From: CALROG01 sp943369755
Lineage (GTDB): Bacteria; Pseudomonadota; Gammaproteobacteria; Burkholderiales; Burkholderiaceae_C
NCBI GenBank assembly: GCA_943369755.1
Contig: CALROG020000019.1
Coordinates: 1 to 64,000 of the forward strand
Length of the DNA: 64,000 bases
Direction of reading: 5' to 3'
Shown here one piece after another: positions 51,423-59,788 of the stretch. The position numbers and the translations under genes are program-made. The notes beneath the pieces were generated by a model that saw only the letters and a list, made by a program, of their open reading frames with translations, ran no database searches and was not told the origin of the DNA. How positions within the stretch are numbered: the first letter of the stretch is position 1; every line of letters starts with the position of its first letter.

Positions 51423-52157
51423 ATGTCTGCTCCCAAAGTCCTTTTCGGGTTTCATGCCGTCGGCGTGCGGCTCAAGACCGCGCCGCGGTCAATTCTTGAA
51501 ATCTACGTCGATCCCACCCGCAAGGACGCCCGCATGCGCCAGTTTCTGGAGCGTGCAAATGATGCCGGTGTGCGTATCGTTGAGGCCGACGGTTTGCGGC
51601 TGGCCAAGCTCGCGGGCAGCCATGGGCATCAGGGCGTCGCCGCCCGTGCTGAAACTGTCGCCCAAGTGCATTCGCTGGATGACTTGCTGGACTCGATCAG
51701 CGGTCCACCGCTACTGCTGGTGCTGGACGGTGTGACGGACCCGCACAACCTGGGGGCCTGCCTGCGGGTAGCCGATGGGGCCGGTGCGCACGCCGTGATT
51801 GCGCCCAAGGACCACGCGGTTGGCGTCAACGCGACGGTGGCCAAGGTGGCCAGCGGTGCGGCTGAAACCGTGCCGTATTTCATGGTGACCAATCTGGCCC
51901 GCACCCTCGGGGAGCTAAAGGAGCGCAGCATCTGGTGCATCGGCACCAGTGACGATGCGCCCAAAACCGTCTACCAAACCGACCTCAAGGGGCCGGTGGC
52001 CCTGGTACTGGGTGCTGAAGGGCAGGGCATGCGCCAGCTCACACGCAAGACCTGCGACGAACTGGTTGGCATTCCGATGCGTGGGGCGGTTGAGAGCCTG
52101 AACGTCTCCGTTGCCAGTGGCGTTTGCCTTTATGAGGCTTTGCGCCAGCGCAGCTGA
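51423..52157 (+). CDS. rlmB: 23S rRNA (guanosine(2251)-2'-O)-methyltransferase RlmB
   Basis: A 244-residue SPOUT methyltransferase. An N-terminal substrate-binding domain (FGFHAVGVRLKTAPRSILEIYVD) precedes the knotted catalytic domain with NLGACLRVADGAGAHAVI, LVLGAEGQGMRQL and MRGAVESLNVSVASGVCLYEALRQ. It methylates G2251 in the ribosomal P-loop. It is divergent from the haem sensor, with 67 bases between starts, and convergent with the zinc-ribbon gene (12-base gap). Confidence 0.95.
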   Translation: MSAPKVLFGFHAVGVRLKTAPRSILEIYVDPTRKDARMRQFLERANDAGVRIVEADGLRLAKLAGSHGHQGVAARAETVAQVHSLDDLLDSISGPPLLLVLDGVTDPHNLGACLRVADGAGAHAVIAPKDHAVGVNATVAKVASGAAETVPYFMVTNLARTLGELKERSIWCIGTSDDAPKTVYQTDLKGPVALVLGAEGQGMRQLTRKTCDELVGIPMRGAVESLNVSVASGVCLYEALRQRS

Positions 52158-52169
52158 AAAGCGCCAGAC

Positions 52170-54353
52170 TCAGCTCAGAAAGCCGGCGAGGCGCTGCAGG
52201 ATCGATTCCGACTCGGCATACAGCCCAACCCCATGCAGCACCTTGGCCGAAGCCAAATCATTGCGTGCAGTCAGATCGGCCTTGACGGCCTCGGCATCTG
52301 CCGGACTCAAGCCAGGTGTGGACAGCGCGAGCTGGGTTAGTTCGGCGGCCTTGCCGCGCAACCCGGCCTCGGCGTTCAGCAGTGCGAGTTGCGAGAGCGC
52401 CTGGGCGCGCTCCAGCGGCGGTCGACCCATGGCCAGGGTTTGCAGCGCGGCCTGCGCCGCCTGAACCTTCTCATGGGCAGCACCCACAGACAGATTGGCC
52501 ATGGAACGCAACAGTGCAGCGCGGTCTGGGACGCTGCTAACCTTGGACGCCAGAGCCAGGCCGGCAATCAGGCTCTGGGTGGCTTTTTCCTGCTGGCCAA
52601 GTTGCTCTTTGATATGAAAATCGATGGCATGCAAGCGCGCTTGCGACGAGGCGTCCGGGGCCTGCTTGATCAGCGATTCAATTTGGGCTGCTGCAGCTTG
52701 CGCCTTGTTCCAGGCCCCCGACTTTGCTCCAGCCGTTACCTCGGCCTTGACCACTTCGGCGAGCGCTACCGCCCAGTCACCGGTGAGGGCGTTGCGCTGA
52801 TTCACGTCCGATACCGACTTGAGCGCCTCACCGGCCTGCGTCAAAAAGGCCCTGGCGGCGTCGAGCGGCAATTGTTCCTGCCGGCTCAGCGTGATACCCA
52901 TGCGACTGAGCACCCGCGCCCGGTCTGCGGCGTCGGGCAGTTCCTTGGCACCGGCGAGTAACGCATCCAGTGCCTTGCGCGCATCAGCCCCACGAACAGA
53001 ACCAACTGCCCATGCACGAATTTCAAGATCCGCTGACCGAAATGCCGTTGCCGCCAGCGCATCACCGGATAGTGTGGGGTTTGTTTTTAGCGCTTTCATC
53101 ATGCCCAGCGCCCGAGGCAATTGCCTCATCTCTGCGAGCTGTTTCGCCAGTTCTATCGACAAAAGCATGCGAGCACGCGGCGGAATTCCAGAGGCGGAGT
53201 CACCGCCGCTACTGCTGGGTCCGCTGCCGCTCGTTGAGCCGCTGGGCACAGAAGCCCCGACACCGGCAGCACCACCCCCGGCGGCACCACTGCTCGCAGC
53301 GCCACTACCACCCGCAGCGCCACTACCACCTTTTGATGAACCTCCTGGCAGCGTACCTGCCATGGCGCGGTCGGCCGTGTTGTTGCCTACAGATTTAGCC
53401 AAGGCTTTGGAGGCTGCGAGCGCTTGCTCAACAGAGAGGCCTTTGCCGCCTACATTTTTGCCGCCAAAGCTTTGCATCAGTTCGTCGTCGATATCAGGGT
53501 CGCCAACCGCTGCGGCTACGGCATCGCCACCAGCACCACCAGCACCGCCAGCACCGCCAGCACCGCCAGCACCGCCACCGGCACCGTCTTTTGGCCCCAC
53601 ACTGGAGAGCATCTTGTCTACGTCTCCTGCTCCTGCCGCCTTGGCTTCCGCCGGGGCGGTAGCTTGCGCGGCCCCCGAAGCGCGTTCCCATGACCAACCA
53701 TCGGGACCCAAACCCTTGCCGCCAACGAATGCAAGGCCACCCATCAACACGACTGCGATCCCTTTCGCGATTGCGGGGCCTCGTCCGGCGCGTTTGATGC
53801 CGTACTTGGCTTCCAGTTCGGCTCGCACTTGAGCACGCAATGATGCTTCGAGGGCATCTTTCGCACTCTTGTCGGCATCTTTCGCGTCACGTGAGGCCTG
53901 AAAGTCGAGCTTGGCGCGCTCCTGCTCCATGATCTTTCGACGCAGCGCAGTTTCGTCAGTAAACTTGTCTACGAAAATCCCGCAATTTGGACATTGACGG
54001 CTTTCCGGGAGCACCACGCGCTGTTTGCAGGATGGGCAGCCAAACAGGCCATCAAACGAGCCTGCAACCATTGACGCGACGGATAGTACGGGGGTGACTT
54101 CCACCGTGAGGCCGGCTTTGGTGAACTGTTCGCGAGCCTTGTCGGCGCGCTCACGGGTTACGCTGGCCCCGATTTTGGCTTGCGGTGTGTTGCGCAGCAC
54201 CGCAATGAGCTTCTCCACTCTGTCGGCCGGGATCTCTGCAACGGTGAGTGCGCGCTGCTCAATATCCTGAATGCGTGCGCCAGACGGCATTTTGACGACC
54301 ACGTCAAACAGCGGTACCGCGGATTCTTGTGGACCTTCTTGGGCGTCGCTCAT
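52170..54353 (-). CDS. Zinc-ribbon, single-pass, TPR-like membrane protein, unrecognised
   Basis: 727 residues from the ATG at 54351-54353 (GGAGA upstream); a start 12 codons earlier is less likely. Parts in order: residues 15-90, an alpha/beta segment that resembles the ribosomal L7/L12 C-terminal fold (KIGASVTRERADKAREQFTKAG); a zinc ribbon with C106, C109, C121 and C124; a charged helical stretch; one transmembrane segment at about 194-212; Gly/Ala/Ser-rich linkers; and from about residue 410 an all-helical TPR-like region to the end. The Gly-rich run at about 258-275 is encoded by a 9-base tandem repeat (53527-53580). I know no named family with this order. It follows the chromate transporter genes in the same direction by 70 bases. 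Confidence 0.8.
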   Translation of the reverse strand: MSDAQEGPQESAVPLFDVVVKMPSGARIQDIEQRALTVAEIPADRVEKLIAVLRNTPQAKIGASVTRERADKAREQFTKAGLTVEVTPVLSVASMVAGSFDGLFGCPSCKQRVVLPESRQCPNCGIFVDKFTDETALRRKIMEQERAKLDFQASRDAKDADKSAKDALEASLRAQVRAELEAKYGIKRAGRGPAIAKGIAVVLMGGLAFVGGKGLGPDGWSWERASGAAQATAPAEAKAAGAGDVDKMLSSVGPKDGAGGGAGGAGGAGGAGGAGGDAVAAAVGDPDIDDELMQSFGGKNVGGKGLSVEQALAASKALAKSVGNNTADRAMAGTLPGGSSKGGSGAAGGSGAASSGAAGGGAAGVGASVPSGSTSGSGPSSSGGDSASGIPPRARMLLSIELAKQLAEMRQLPRALGMMKALKTNPTLSGDALAATAFRSADLEIRAWAVGSVRGADARKALDALLAGAKELPDAADRARVLSRMGITLSRQEQLPLDAARAFLTQAGEALKSVSDVNQRNALTGDWAVALAEVVKAEVTAGAKSGAWNKAQAAAAQIESLIKQAPDASSQARLHAIDFHIKEQLGQQEKATQSLIAGLALASKVSSVPDRAALLRSMANLSVGAAHEKVQAAQAALQTLAMGRPPLERAQALSQLALLNAEAGLRGKAAELTQLALSTPGLSPADAEAVKADLTARNDLASAKVLHGVGLYAESESILQRLAGFLS
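53527..53580 (-). repeat. 9-base tandem repeat encoding a Gly-Gly-Ala run
   Basis: About six near-identical copies of a 9-base unit (CCAGCACCG or CCAGCACCA on the plus strand) code for GGAGGAGGAGGAGGAGG on the minus strand. Each copy adds or removes three codons without changing the frame, so repeat number may vary between strains. A similar but less regular Gly/Ala/Ser tract is at 53260-53340. Confidence 0.8.
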
Positions 54354-54423
54354 TTGCTCTCCAATTTGACGTAACACAAAGTGTATCAATGAGTAGCCGA
54401 CGCGCGGGCGTGTAACTTGTAAC

Positions 54424-54996
54424 TCAAATCAGCCCCATGGCACCCAAGGCGGCCCCAGCGCCCAGCAGCCACAGCAAGTGCACCTTGCTGCGGGAGACGA
54501 TCAGGGCGGTGATTCCGGCTACAAGCCATACCGGCCAATCGGTCAACTTGTATTGGCTGCCGGTGGCCAGAACCCAGCCAGTGGCGACCAGCAGGGCGAT
54601 CACGATCGGGGCCATGCCTTGCTTGAAGGCACGCACGGTACGTCGCTCGCGATTTCGGTGGCCCCAGCGTGCCGCCAGGTAGGCCAGTGTGGTGCTGGGC
54701 AACAAGATTCCCAGCATTGTGACGCTCAGGCCCAAGAGTGCGGTGGGCAGGCCACCGGCGTTCAGGCCGACGTGCCATCCCATCAGCGCAACAAACAGGA
54801 CGTTCGGGCCCGGTGCCGCCTGCGCAATGGCAACCGATGCAGTGAATTGTGGGTCAGTCATCCAGTGCTGCTGGTCTACCAGGTAACGGTGCATGTCGGG
54901 CACCACCGTGATGGCGCCGCCCACTGCCAGCAGCGAGAGCGAGGCGAAGTGCAGCAGCAACTGCCACCAGTCCGCGGGTGTCAGAACAATGCTCAT
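54424..54996 (-). CDS. chrA: Chromate transporter, second half (CHR family)
   Basis: A 190-residue hydrophobic protein with about five to six transmembrane segments, starting in an ATGA overlap with the preceding half. The motif FASLSLLAVGGAITVVPDM corresponds to the conserved CHR-domain start, and AQAAPGPNVLFVALMGWHVG carries the PGP-type signature of the family. Such short CHR genes occur as adjacent pairs encoding the two halves of a fused ChrA. The pair exports chromate or other oxyanions, or has an unknown substrate. Resistance to chromate is not established from sequence. Confidence 0.85.
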   Translation of the reverse strand: MSIVLTPADWWQLLLHFASLSLLAVGGAITVVPDMHRYLVDQQHWMTDPQFTASVAIAQAAPGPNVLFVALMGWHVGLNAGGLPTALLGLSVTMLGILLPSTTLAYLAARWGHRNRERRTVRAFKQGMAPIVIALLVATGWVLATGSQYKLTDWPVWLVAGITALIVSRSKVHLLWLLGAGAALGAMGLI

Positions 54997-55592
54997 TCGG
55001 CAATCTTTCGCCAGGTCAGTACGCAGGCCAGTCCCCACAGGCTCAACAGCACCCAGACCAGGGGCAGGCGCAGCAGCGCCACGCCGACGAAGCACAGCGC
55101 ACCCAGCGTGACGCACAACGGGACACCCAGCGGGTGTTTGCGCAAGGCACCGAAGAGCTTGAAGCCAGTGGCGGCAATCAACCCGGCCGCCACCGCACCC
55201 ATGCCCCGCAGCGCACCTGCAACTTGCGCGTTGTCGGCAAATTGCGCATAGGCCAGCGCCAGCAACAAAACCACAACCATCGGTGCGGCCAACATTCCGG
55301 CCAATGAGGCAACGGCACCACGCAAGCCGAAGTAGCGGTCGCCGATCATCATCGCAAGATTGACCACGTTGGGTCCAGGCAGGATCTGCGCCACAGCCCA
55401 ATCTTCGACGAACTGCTCACGCGACATCCAGCGCTTTTTTTCTACGAGTTCGCGCTGCACCACCGCCAGCACGCCGCCAAACCCTTGCAACGCCAACCAG
55501 GTGAATGACCAAAACAGGTCGGCCAGTGAGCTTGGGGTATTGGGCGGTGTCGGCGCTGCCTGTCCAGGCGGCGCTTCTGAGGGCGATGACAT
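54993..55592 (-). CDS. chrA: Chromate transporter, first half (CHR family)
   Basis: 199 residues from the ATG at 55590-55592; a longer frame upstream has no support. After a Pro/Ser-rich lead (about 20 residues), the CHR domain begins with FTWLALQGFGGVLAVVQRELVEKKRW and contains AQILPGPNVVNLAMMIGDRYFG. It pairs with the second half downstream, with which it overlaps by four bases. Together they correspond to the N- and C-terminal halves of long ChrA proteins. The short-chain heterodimer arrangement is typical of CHR genes of this size. Confidence 0.87.
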   Translation of the reverse strand: MSSPSEAPPGQAAPTPPNTPSSLADLFWSFTWLALQGFGGVLAVVQRELVEKKRWMSREQFVEDWAVAQILPGPNVVNLAMMIGDRYFGLRGAVASLAGMLAAPMVVVLLLALAYAQFADNAQVAGALRGMGAVAAGLIAATGFKLFGALRKHPLGVPLCVTLGALCFVGVALLRLPLVWVLLSLWGLACVLTWRKIAE

Positions 55593-55673
55593 GGTGCGAT
55601 TATCGGGTGAGCTGGCTTTGCATGCCTGCGTGGCGCGCTTCCTGGGTTTCAACCACACGGCGCGGCGCCAGCG

Positions 55674-56624
55674 TTACAACATCAGCTCCCATGTCTCGCT
55701 GACCAGTTCATGGCCGAAGGCGGTGTAAGGTTCGGTGTTGACCAGCACGAATCCGCGTTTGCCATAGATGCCGCGCGCAGCTGTCAAGATGCTGTTGGTC
55801 CATAGCACCATTTTTTTGTAACCCTTGCTGCGGGCGAAGGCGATGCATTCATCCGTCATTCGATTGCCCAAACCCAGGCCGCGCGCAGCGGGTGTGAGAA
55901 TCAACATACGCAGTTGCGCCACAGTTTTGCTTTTTCGCACGACAAAGACCGAACCAACGCGCTGCGCGTCAAGCTCGGCGATCCAGCAACGCTCCCAAAG
56001 CGGGTCAAAATTCTTGAGAAACTCGGCACCGATACCCGCTACCAGCGCCTCAAAATCGGCGTTCCAGCCGTACTCGCGGGCGTAAATTTCGCCATGTTGC
56101 TGGATGACCCAGCCCACATCACCAGGCCGCTGCTCACGCAGCACGACAGTACGGGTTGAGCTCGTTGCAGGGGTGTCGCGCGGGCCCAGCAGGCGCAACA
56201 CGGTGCCCATGGCGTTGACCAGCTGGTACCTGTCGGCCTCGGGGAGGGCGTCCAGCATGGCTGCGGCGTCGTCGCGTGACTGTTGTTGCAGTGGTGCAAA
56301 CACAGCATGCCCTGCGTCTGTGAGCCGCAGCAGACTTTGGCGTGCGTCGGCGGGTGAGGGCGCGCGAGCCAGCCAGCCATTGGCCTCGAACCGCCGCAGC
56401 ACGCGGCTCAGGTAGCCGGAATCCAGCGCCAGGTCGCGCGCCAGTTCGGTGGCGGTGGGCTGGTCGCGGTGCGCCAGCTCGTACAACACGCGTACTTCCG
56501 TCAGCGAAAAGCTGCTGCCCAGGTAGGGGTCCAGCACGCCGATGCGCTGGGTATAGAAACGGTTGAAGGCGCGCAATTGCCGCACGTGGCTGACAGACGG
56601 GGAGTTCATGCCTGCCATCGTCAT
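55674..56624 (-). CDS. MarR-type HTH / GNAT acetyltransferase fusion regulator
   Basis: About 316 residues. The first 160 hold a MarR-like winged helix (LRAFNRFYTQRIGVLDPYLGSSFSLTEVRVLYELAH, ELARDLALDSGYLSRVLRRFEANGWLAR, then AFAPLQQQSR-like helices). The last 150 are a GNAT fold with RMLILTPAARGLGLGNRMTDECIAFARSKGYKKMVLWTN. Such fusions act as ligand-responsive repressors and may acetylate an effector. The start could also be the ATG at 56618 or 56609, as no ribosome binding site stands out. A palindromic operator candidate (56633-56645) lies between it and the divergent M20 peptidase, so autoregulation and control of that gene are likely. It is 81 bases upstream of the chrA pair. Confidence 0.88.
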   Translation of the reverse strand: MTMAGMNSPSVSHVRQLRAFNRFYTQRIGVLDPYLGSSFSLTEVRVLYELAHRDQPTATELARDLALDSGYLSRVLRRFEANGWLARAPSPADARQSLLRLTDAGHAVFAPLQQQSRDDAAAMLDALPEADRYQLVNAMGTVLRLLGPRDTPATSSTRTVVLREQRPGDVGWVIQQHGEIYAREYGWNADFEALVAGIGAEFLKNFDPLWERCWIAELDAQRVGSVFVVRKSKTVAQLRMLILTPAARGLGLGNRMTDECIAFARSKGYKKMVLWTNSILTAARGIYGKRGFVLVNTEPYTAFGHELVSETWELML

Positions 56625-56632
56625 ATAGTTAC

Positions 56633-56645
56633 TTGACTTTGTCAA
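56633..56645. promoter_or_regulatory. Palindromic operator overlapping divergent -35 elements
   Basis: TTGAC-TTT-GTCAA is a perfect inverted repeat. Read forward it supplies TTGACT, a -35 for the M20 peptidase gene, with TTTATG or TATGCT 17 to 19 bases downstream. Read in reverse it supplies TTGACA for the MarR-GNAT gene. A repressor bound here would block both promoters. MarR-type control is inferred from the neighbour. Confidence 0.6.
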
Positions 56646-56690
56646 CCAATTTGGGTTTATGCTGGCAAACTTAATCACGAGGAGACCCCA

Positions 56691-57986
56691 ATGAAAATTG
56701 CCCGACAACTGGGCTTGGTGACCGCACTGGCCGGTGCCCTGAGCTTCGCCCCCGCCTCCGCCCAGCTTGCTACCCAGGCCGACGCCGCTGTGCAGCGCGC
56801 CGCAGCCGCGCAGCGCCAGCCGCTGCTGGACACGCTGAAGGAGTTTGTTTCGATCGAAACCGGCAGCCGCGACATCGAAGGGCTGAACCAGGCCAGCGAC
56901 CTGTTGGCCGCCAAGCTGCGGGCCCTGGGCGGCGAGGTGAGCTTTGTGCAGCCGGCAGAGGCCACCACCTACCGCATGGGCGACACGCCCGAAAAGATCG
57001 GGCGCATGACCAAGGCGGTCTTCAAGGGCTCGGGCAGCAAGCGCATCCTGCTGATCGCCCACATGGACACGGTGTACCTCAAGGGCATGCTGGCCAAGCA
57101 ACCGTTCCGTATCGAGGGTGACCGCGCCTACGGGCTCGGCATCGCCGACGACAAGCAGGGCGTGGCGATGATTGTGCACCTGATGGCCCTGCTAAAGGAC
57201 CTCAAGTTCAACGAATACGGCACCCTGACAGTGCTGGTCAACAGCGACGAGGAAATCAGCTCTCCGGGCTCGCGCGCCGCGCTGACGGAAGAGGGCGCCC
57301 GGCATGACGCCGTGCTCTCGTTCGAGGCCACCCGCACCAACGAAGACAAGCTGTCACTGGCCACCAGCGGCATTGCCGCCGTGTACCTGAAGGTGGAAGG
57401 CCGGGCCTCGCACGCCGGGGGCGCACCGGAGCGCGGCATCAATGCACTGTACGAACTGTCGCACCAGATCCTGCAGATGCGTGACCTGTCGGAGCCGCAG
57501 GTCGGCCTCAAGCTGAACTGGACGGTGTCGCAGGCTGGCACCAACCGCAATGTGATACCCGCGCACGCAGTCGCGCAGGCCGACGTGCGGGTGCTGCGCG
57601 TGGCCGACTACGACCGCATCGAGGCCACCGTGCGCGAGCGCGCCAAAAAGCAGCTGCTGCCCGACGCCAAGGTCAGCATCGACTTTGAGCGCCGTCGCCC
57701 GCCGCTGGAAGCTACGGCCGCCAACCGCAAGCTCGCCGCCCACGCGCAGACCATCTATGCCGAAATCGGCCGCAAGCTGGTGGTGGACGACCAGCCCGAA
57801 GGCGGGGGTACCGACGCGGCGTTTGCCGCCCTCAAGACCCAGGCCCCCGTGATCGAGCGTTTCGGCCTGCCGGGCTTCGGCGCGCATTCGGCCGACAGCG
57901 AATGGGTGGCGATTGACGCCATCGAGCCGCGGCTGTACCTGGCCGCGCGCGTCATCATGGACGTGGCGCGCGGCAAGGGGTTGTAG
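56691..57986 (+). CDS. M20-family metallopeptidase (glutamate carboxypeptidase-like), exported
   Basis: A 431-residue protein with a signal peptide (QLGLVTALAGALSFAPASAQ). Family motifs: SIETGSRDIEGLNQASDLLA, metal site HMDTVYLKGML, GLGIADDKQGVAMIVHLMALL, the glutamates in SDEEISSPGSR, and HAGGAPERGINALYEL. The closest type is periplasmic glutamate carboxypeptidase (CPG2, M20A/D), which releases C-terminal glutamate from N-acyl compounds such as folates. AGGAGA lies upstream of the ATG. It is divergent from the MarR-GNAT gene and probably under its control. Confidence 0.9.
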   Translation: MKIARQLGLVTALAGALSFAPASAQLATQADAAVQRAAAAQRQPLLDTLKEFVSIETGSRDIEGLNQASDLLAAKLRALGGEVSFVQPAEATTYRMGDTPEKIGRMTKAVFKGSGSKRILLIAHMDTVYLKGMLAKQPFRIEGDRAYGLGIADDKQGVAMIVHLMALLKDLKFNEYGTLTVLVNSDEEISSPGSRAALTEEGARHDAVLSFEATRTNEDKLSLATSGIAAVYLKVEGRASHAGGAPERGINALYELSHQILQMRDLSEPQVGLKLNWTVSQAGTNRNVIPAHAVAQADVRVLRVADYDRIEATVRERAKKQLLPDAKVSIDFERRRPPLEATAANRKLAAHAQTIYAEIGRKLVVDDQPEGGGTDAAFAALKTQAPVIERFGLPGFGAHSADSEWVAIDAIEPRLYLAARVIMDVARGKGL

Positions 57987-57992
57987 GCACCT

Positions 57993-58775
57993 TCAGGCGT
58001 AGAGTTCTGCGGCTTGCCGGTTTAGTTCTGCACTGGCCACTTGCCCGGCCAGTGCGGTGTAGGCGGGTGGCGGTTTTCCGGCAAAGCTGGTATGCGGCCA
58101 GTCCGACCCCCACACCACCCGCGTCCCAAACGGCTGGGCGACGCGCGCTGCGTGGCTTGGCGCATGCTCTGGCGACGCGTGCCCTTGCAGGCGATAGCCC
58201 GCCGACAGCTTGACCCACGCGCCGCCGTCTGCCAGCTGTGCCAGTGCGGCCCAGGCCCGGTCTGTTTTCGCTAACAGGGGCGGGATTCCCGCGTAATGGT
58301 CCAATACAAAACGCAATCGGTGGCGCGCTTGCAGCGCGGCGATGCGCGACAAGTCTTGCGCCTTGGCATACCACTGCACATGCCAGCCCAGAGCGTGCAG
58401 CCGCGGAGCAAGCTTTTGCAGATCGGCCTCATCGTTGCCTACCGGCGAGACCAGATTGAACCGAATGCCCCGCACCCCGGCATCGTGCAGGGTCCGCAGT
58501 GTGGCGTCAGTCACGCCTGCATCCACTACGGCTACGCCGCGGTGTCGCCCAGGTCTTTGCAACAAGGTCCGAAGCAGCAGCGCGTTGTTGGTTCCGTACA
58601 CGCTCGGTTGCACCAGGACAAGGTGGCCGATGTCGTGCAACCTGGCCAGTTCCTCAACATGCTCCAGCGGCGCCGCCTTTGGGCGGTAGTGGCCGGTTGC
58701 GACAGGTTCGTCTGGGTCAAACACATGAACATGGCAGTCCCAGCCCGGCGGCTCAGGCGGGTCGGTGTGTGCCAT
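57993..58775 (-). CDS. Amidohydrolase-family (TIM-barrel) hydrolase
   Basis: A 260-residue metal-dependent hydrolase of the amidohydrolase 2 type. The N-terminal metal motif is WDCHVHVFDP (residues 13-22), LVQPSVYGTNNALLL follows, then RFVLDHYAGIPPLL and, near the end, VVWGSDWPHTSF with the conserved Asp. Such enzymes cleave lactones or decarboxylate ring-cleavage products. Its ATG overlaps the stop of the Bug receptor gene (TGATG), so both act on the same substrate class. The substrate is not apparent. Confidence 0.85.
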   Translation of the reverse strand: MAHTDPPEPPGWDCHVHVFDPDEPVATGHYRPKAAPLEHVEELARLHDIGHLVLVQPSVYGTNNALLLRTLLQRPGRHRGVAVVDAGVTDATLRTLHDAGVRGIRFNLVSPVGNDEADLQKLAPRLHALGWHVQWYAKAQDLSRIAALQARHRLRFVLDHYAGIPPLLAKTDRAWAALAQLADGGAWVKLSAGYRLQGHASPEHAPSHAARVAQPFGTRVVWGSDWPHTSFAGKPPPAYTALAGQVASAELNRQAAELYA

Positions 58776-59764
58776 CAGCCCACGCTAATCTTGCGTTCGC
58801 GGATGACGCGGCCCCACTGTGACTGCTGCGCCTTGAGGAATGCCGTGACCAGGCCTTCCGGGCCGTCAGGGAAGGCCTCGCCGCTGAGCGCACGGATACG
58901 CCCCAGCACCTCCGGTTCGGCTGTGGCCTTGCGCAGCGCGTCGCGCAGCCGCGTCTTGAGGGCTGGCGCCAGTCCGGCGGGCGCAAGCACCGGGTTCCAT
59001 TCCAGCACCTCGTAGCCTGGCACGCCAGCCTCTTCCAGCGTGGGCACCTCGGGCAGGGCCCGCGCGCGGCGTCGGCTGGTGGCGCCCAGCGGGCGCAGCT
59101 TGCCCGACTGGATATGCCCGAGCGACGACGCCACATTGGCAAAAAACAGCGGCACCTGTCCCGCCATCACATCCGTCAGGGCCGGGCCACCGCCGCGGTA
59201 AGGCACATGGACCAACTGCACGCCGGCGCGGTCTTCAAACAAGGCGCCCGCCAGGTGCTGGGCCGAGCCGTTGCCCGACGACGCATACGCAATGCGCGCC
59301 GGTGCGGCCTTCGCCAGCCGTACCACGTCCTTGACCGTACGTGCCTCATATGACGGCGTGCACACCAGGACGTTGGGGAACAGCGCCACGATGCCCAGCG
59401 GCGTAAAGTCCTTCTCGCTGTCGTAGGGCAACTTGGCAAACAGTGATGGATTCACGGCGAATGAAGAAGCGTCGAGCAACAGCGTGTTTCCGTCCGGTGG
59501 GGCCTTGGCCACAAAGCTGGCGGCGATCTGGCCACTTGCGCCGGGTTTGTTTTCCACTATCACGCTGCGCCCAAGCGCCGTGCTCAGATGCGGGGCAATC
59601 AGTCGGGCCATCAAGTCGGCCCCACCACCTGCCGGGTAAGAGACGATGAGGCTTATCGGCCTGTCGCCCTGGGCCTGGACAAAAGGCGCGGCCAGTGCGG
59701 CCGCGCCGACGGTCGCGGCACGCAAGATGTCGCGGCGGCGCACGATTGCAGCGCTTGAGTTCAT
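58775..59764 (-). CDS. Bug-family tripartite tricarboxylate (TTT) substrate-binding protein
   Basis: A 329-residue periplasmic receptor with a twin-arginine-like signal (RRRDILRAATVGAAALAAPFVQAQ). Bug family blocks include ISLIVSYPAGGGADLMARLI, VIVENKPGASGQIAA, HVPYRGGGPALTDVMAGQV and EAGVPGYEVLEWNPVLAPAG. Bug proteins bind carboxylated aromatics or small organic acids. No TctA/TctB membrane genes are adjacent, as is common for the orphan Bug genes of Burkholderiales. It is between gntR and the amidohydrolase in one minus-strand unit. Confidence 0.93.
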   Translation of the reverse strand: MNSSAAIVRRRDILRAATVGAAALAAPFVQAQGDRPISLIVSYPAGGGADLMARLIAPHLSTALGRSVIVENKPGASGQIAASFVAKAPPDGNTLLLDASSFAVNPSLFAKLPYDSEKDFTPLGIVALFPNVLVCTPSYEARTVKDVVRLAKAAPARIAYASSGNGSAQHLAGALFEDRAGVQLVHVPYRGGGPALTDVMAGQVPLFFANVASSLGHIQSGKLRPLGATSRRRARALPEVPTLEEAGVPGYEVLEWNPVLAPAGLAPALKTRLRDALRKATAEPEVLGRIRALSGEAFPDGPEGLVTAFLKAQQSQWGRVIRERKISVG

Positions 59765-59788
59765 GTGGTTCTCCTAGAGGTGCCTGTT

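Noticed and set aside
53527..53580. CRISPR-like array
   Set aside because: The repeats are 9-base direct coding repeats without spacers; they encode a Gly-rich linker.
56625..57179. Upstream extension of the MarR-GNAT frame through the M20 peptidase gene
   Set aside because: It runs opposite a well-supported exported peptidase, and the HTH domain begins only after 56624.
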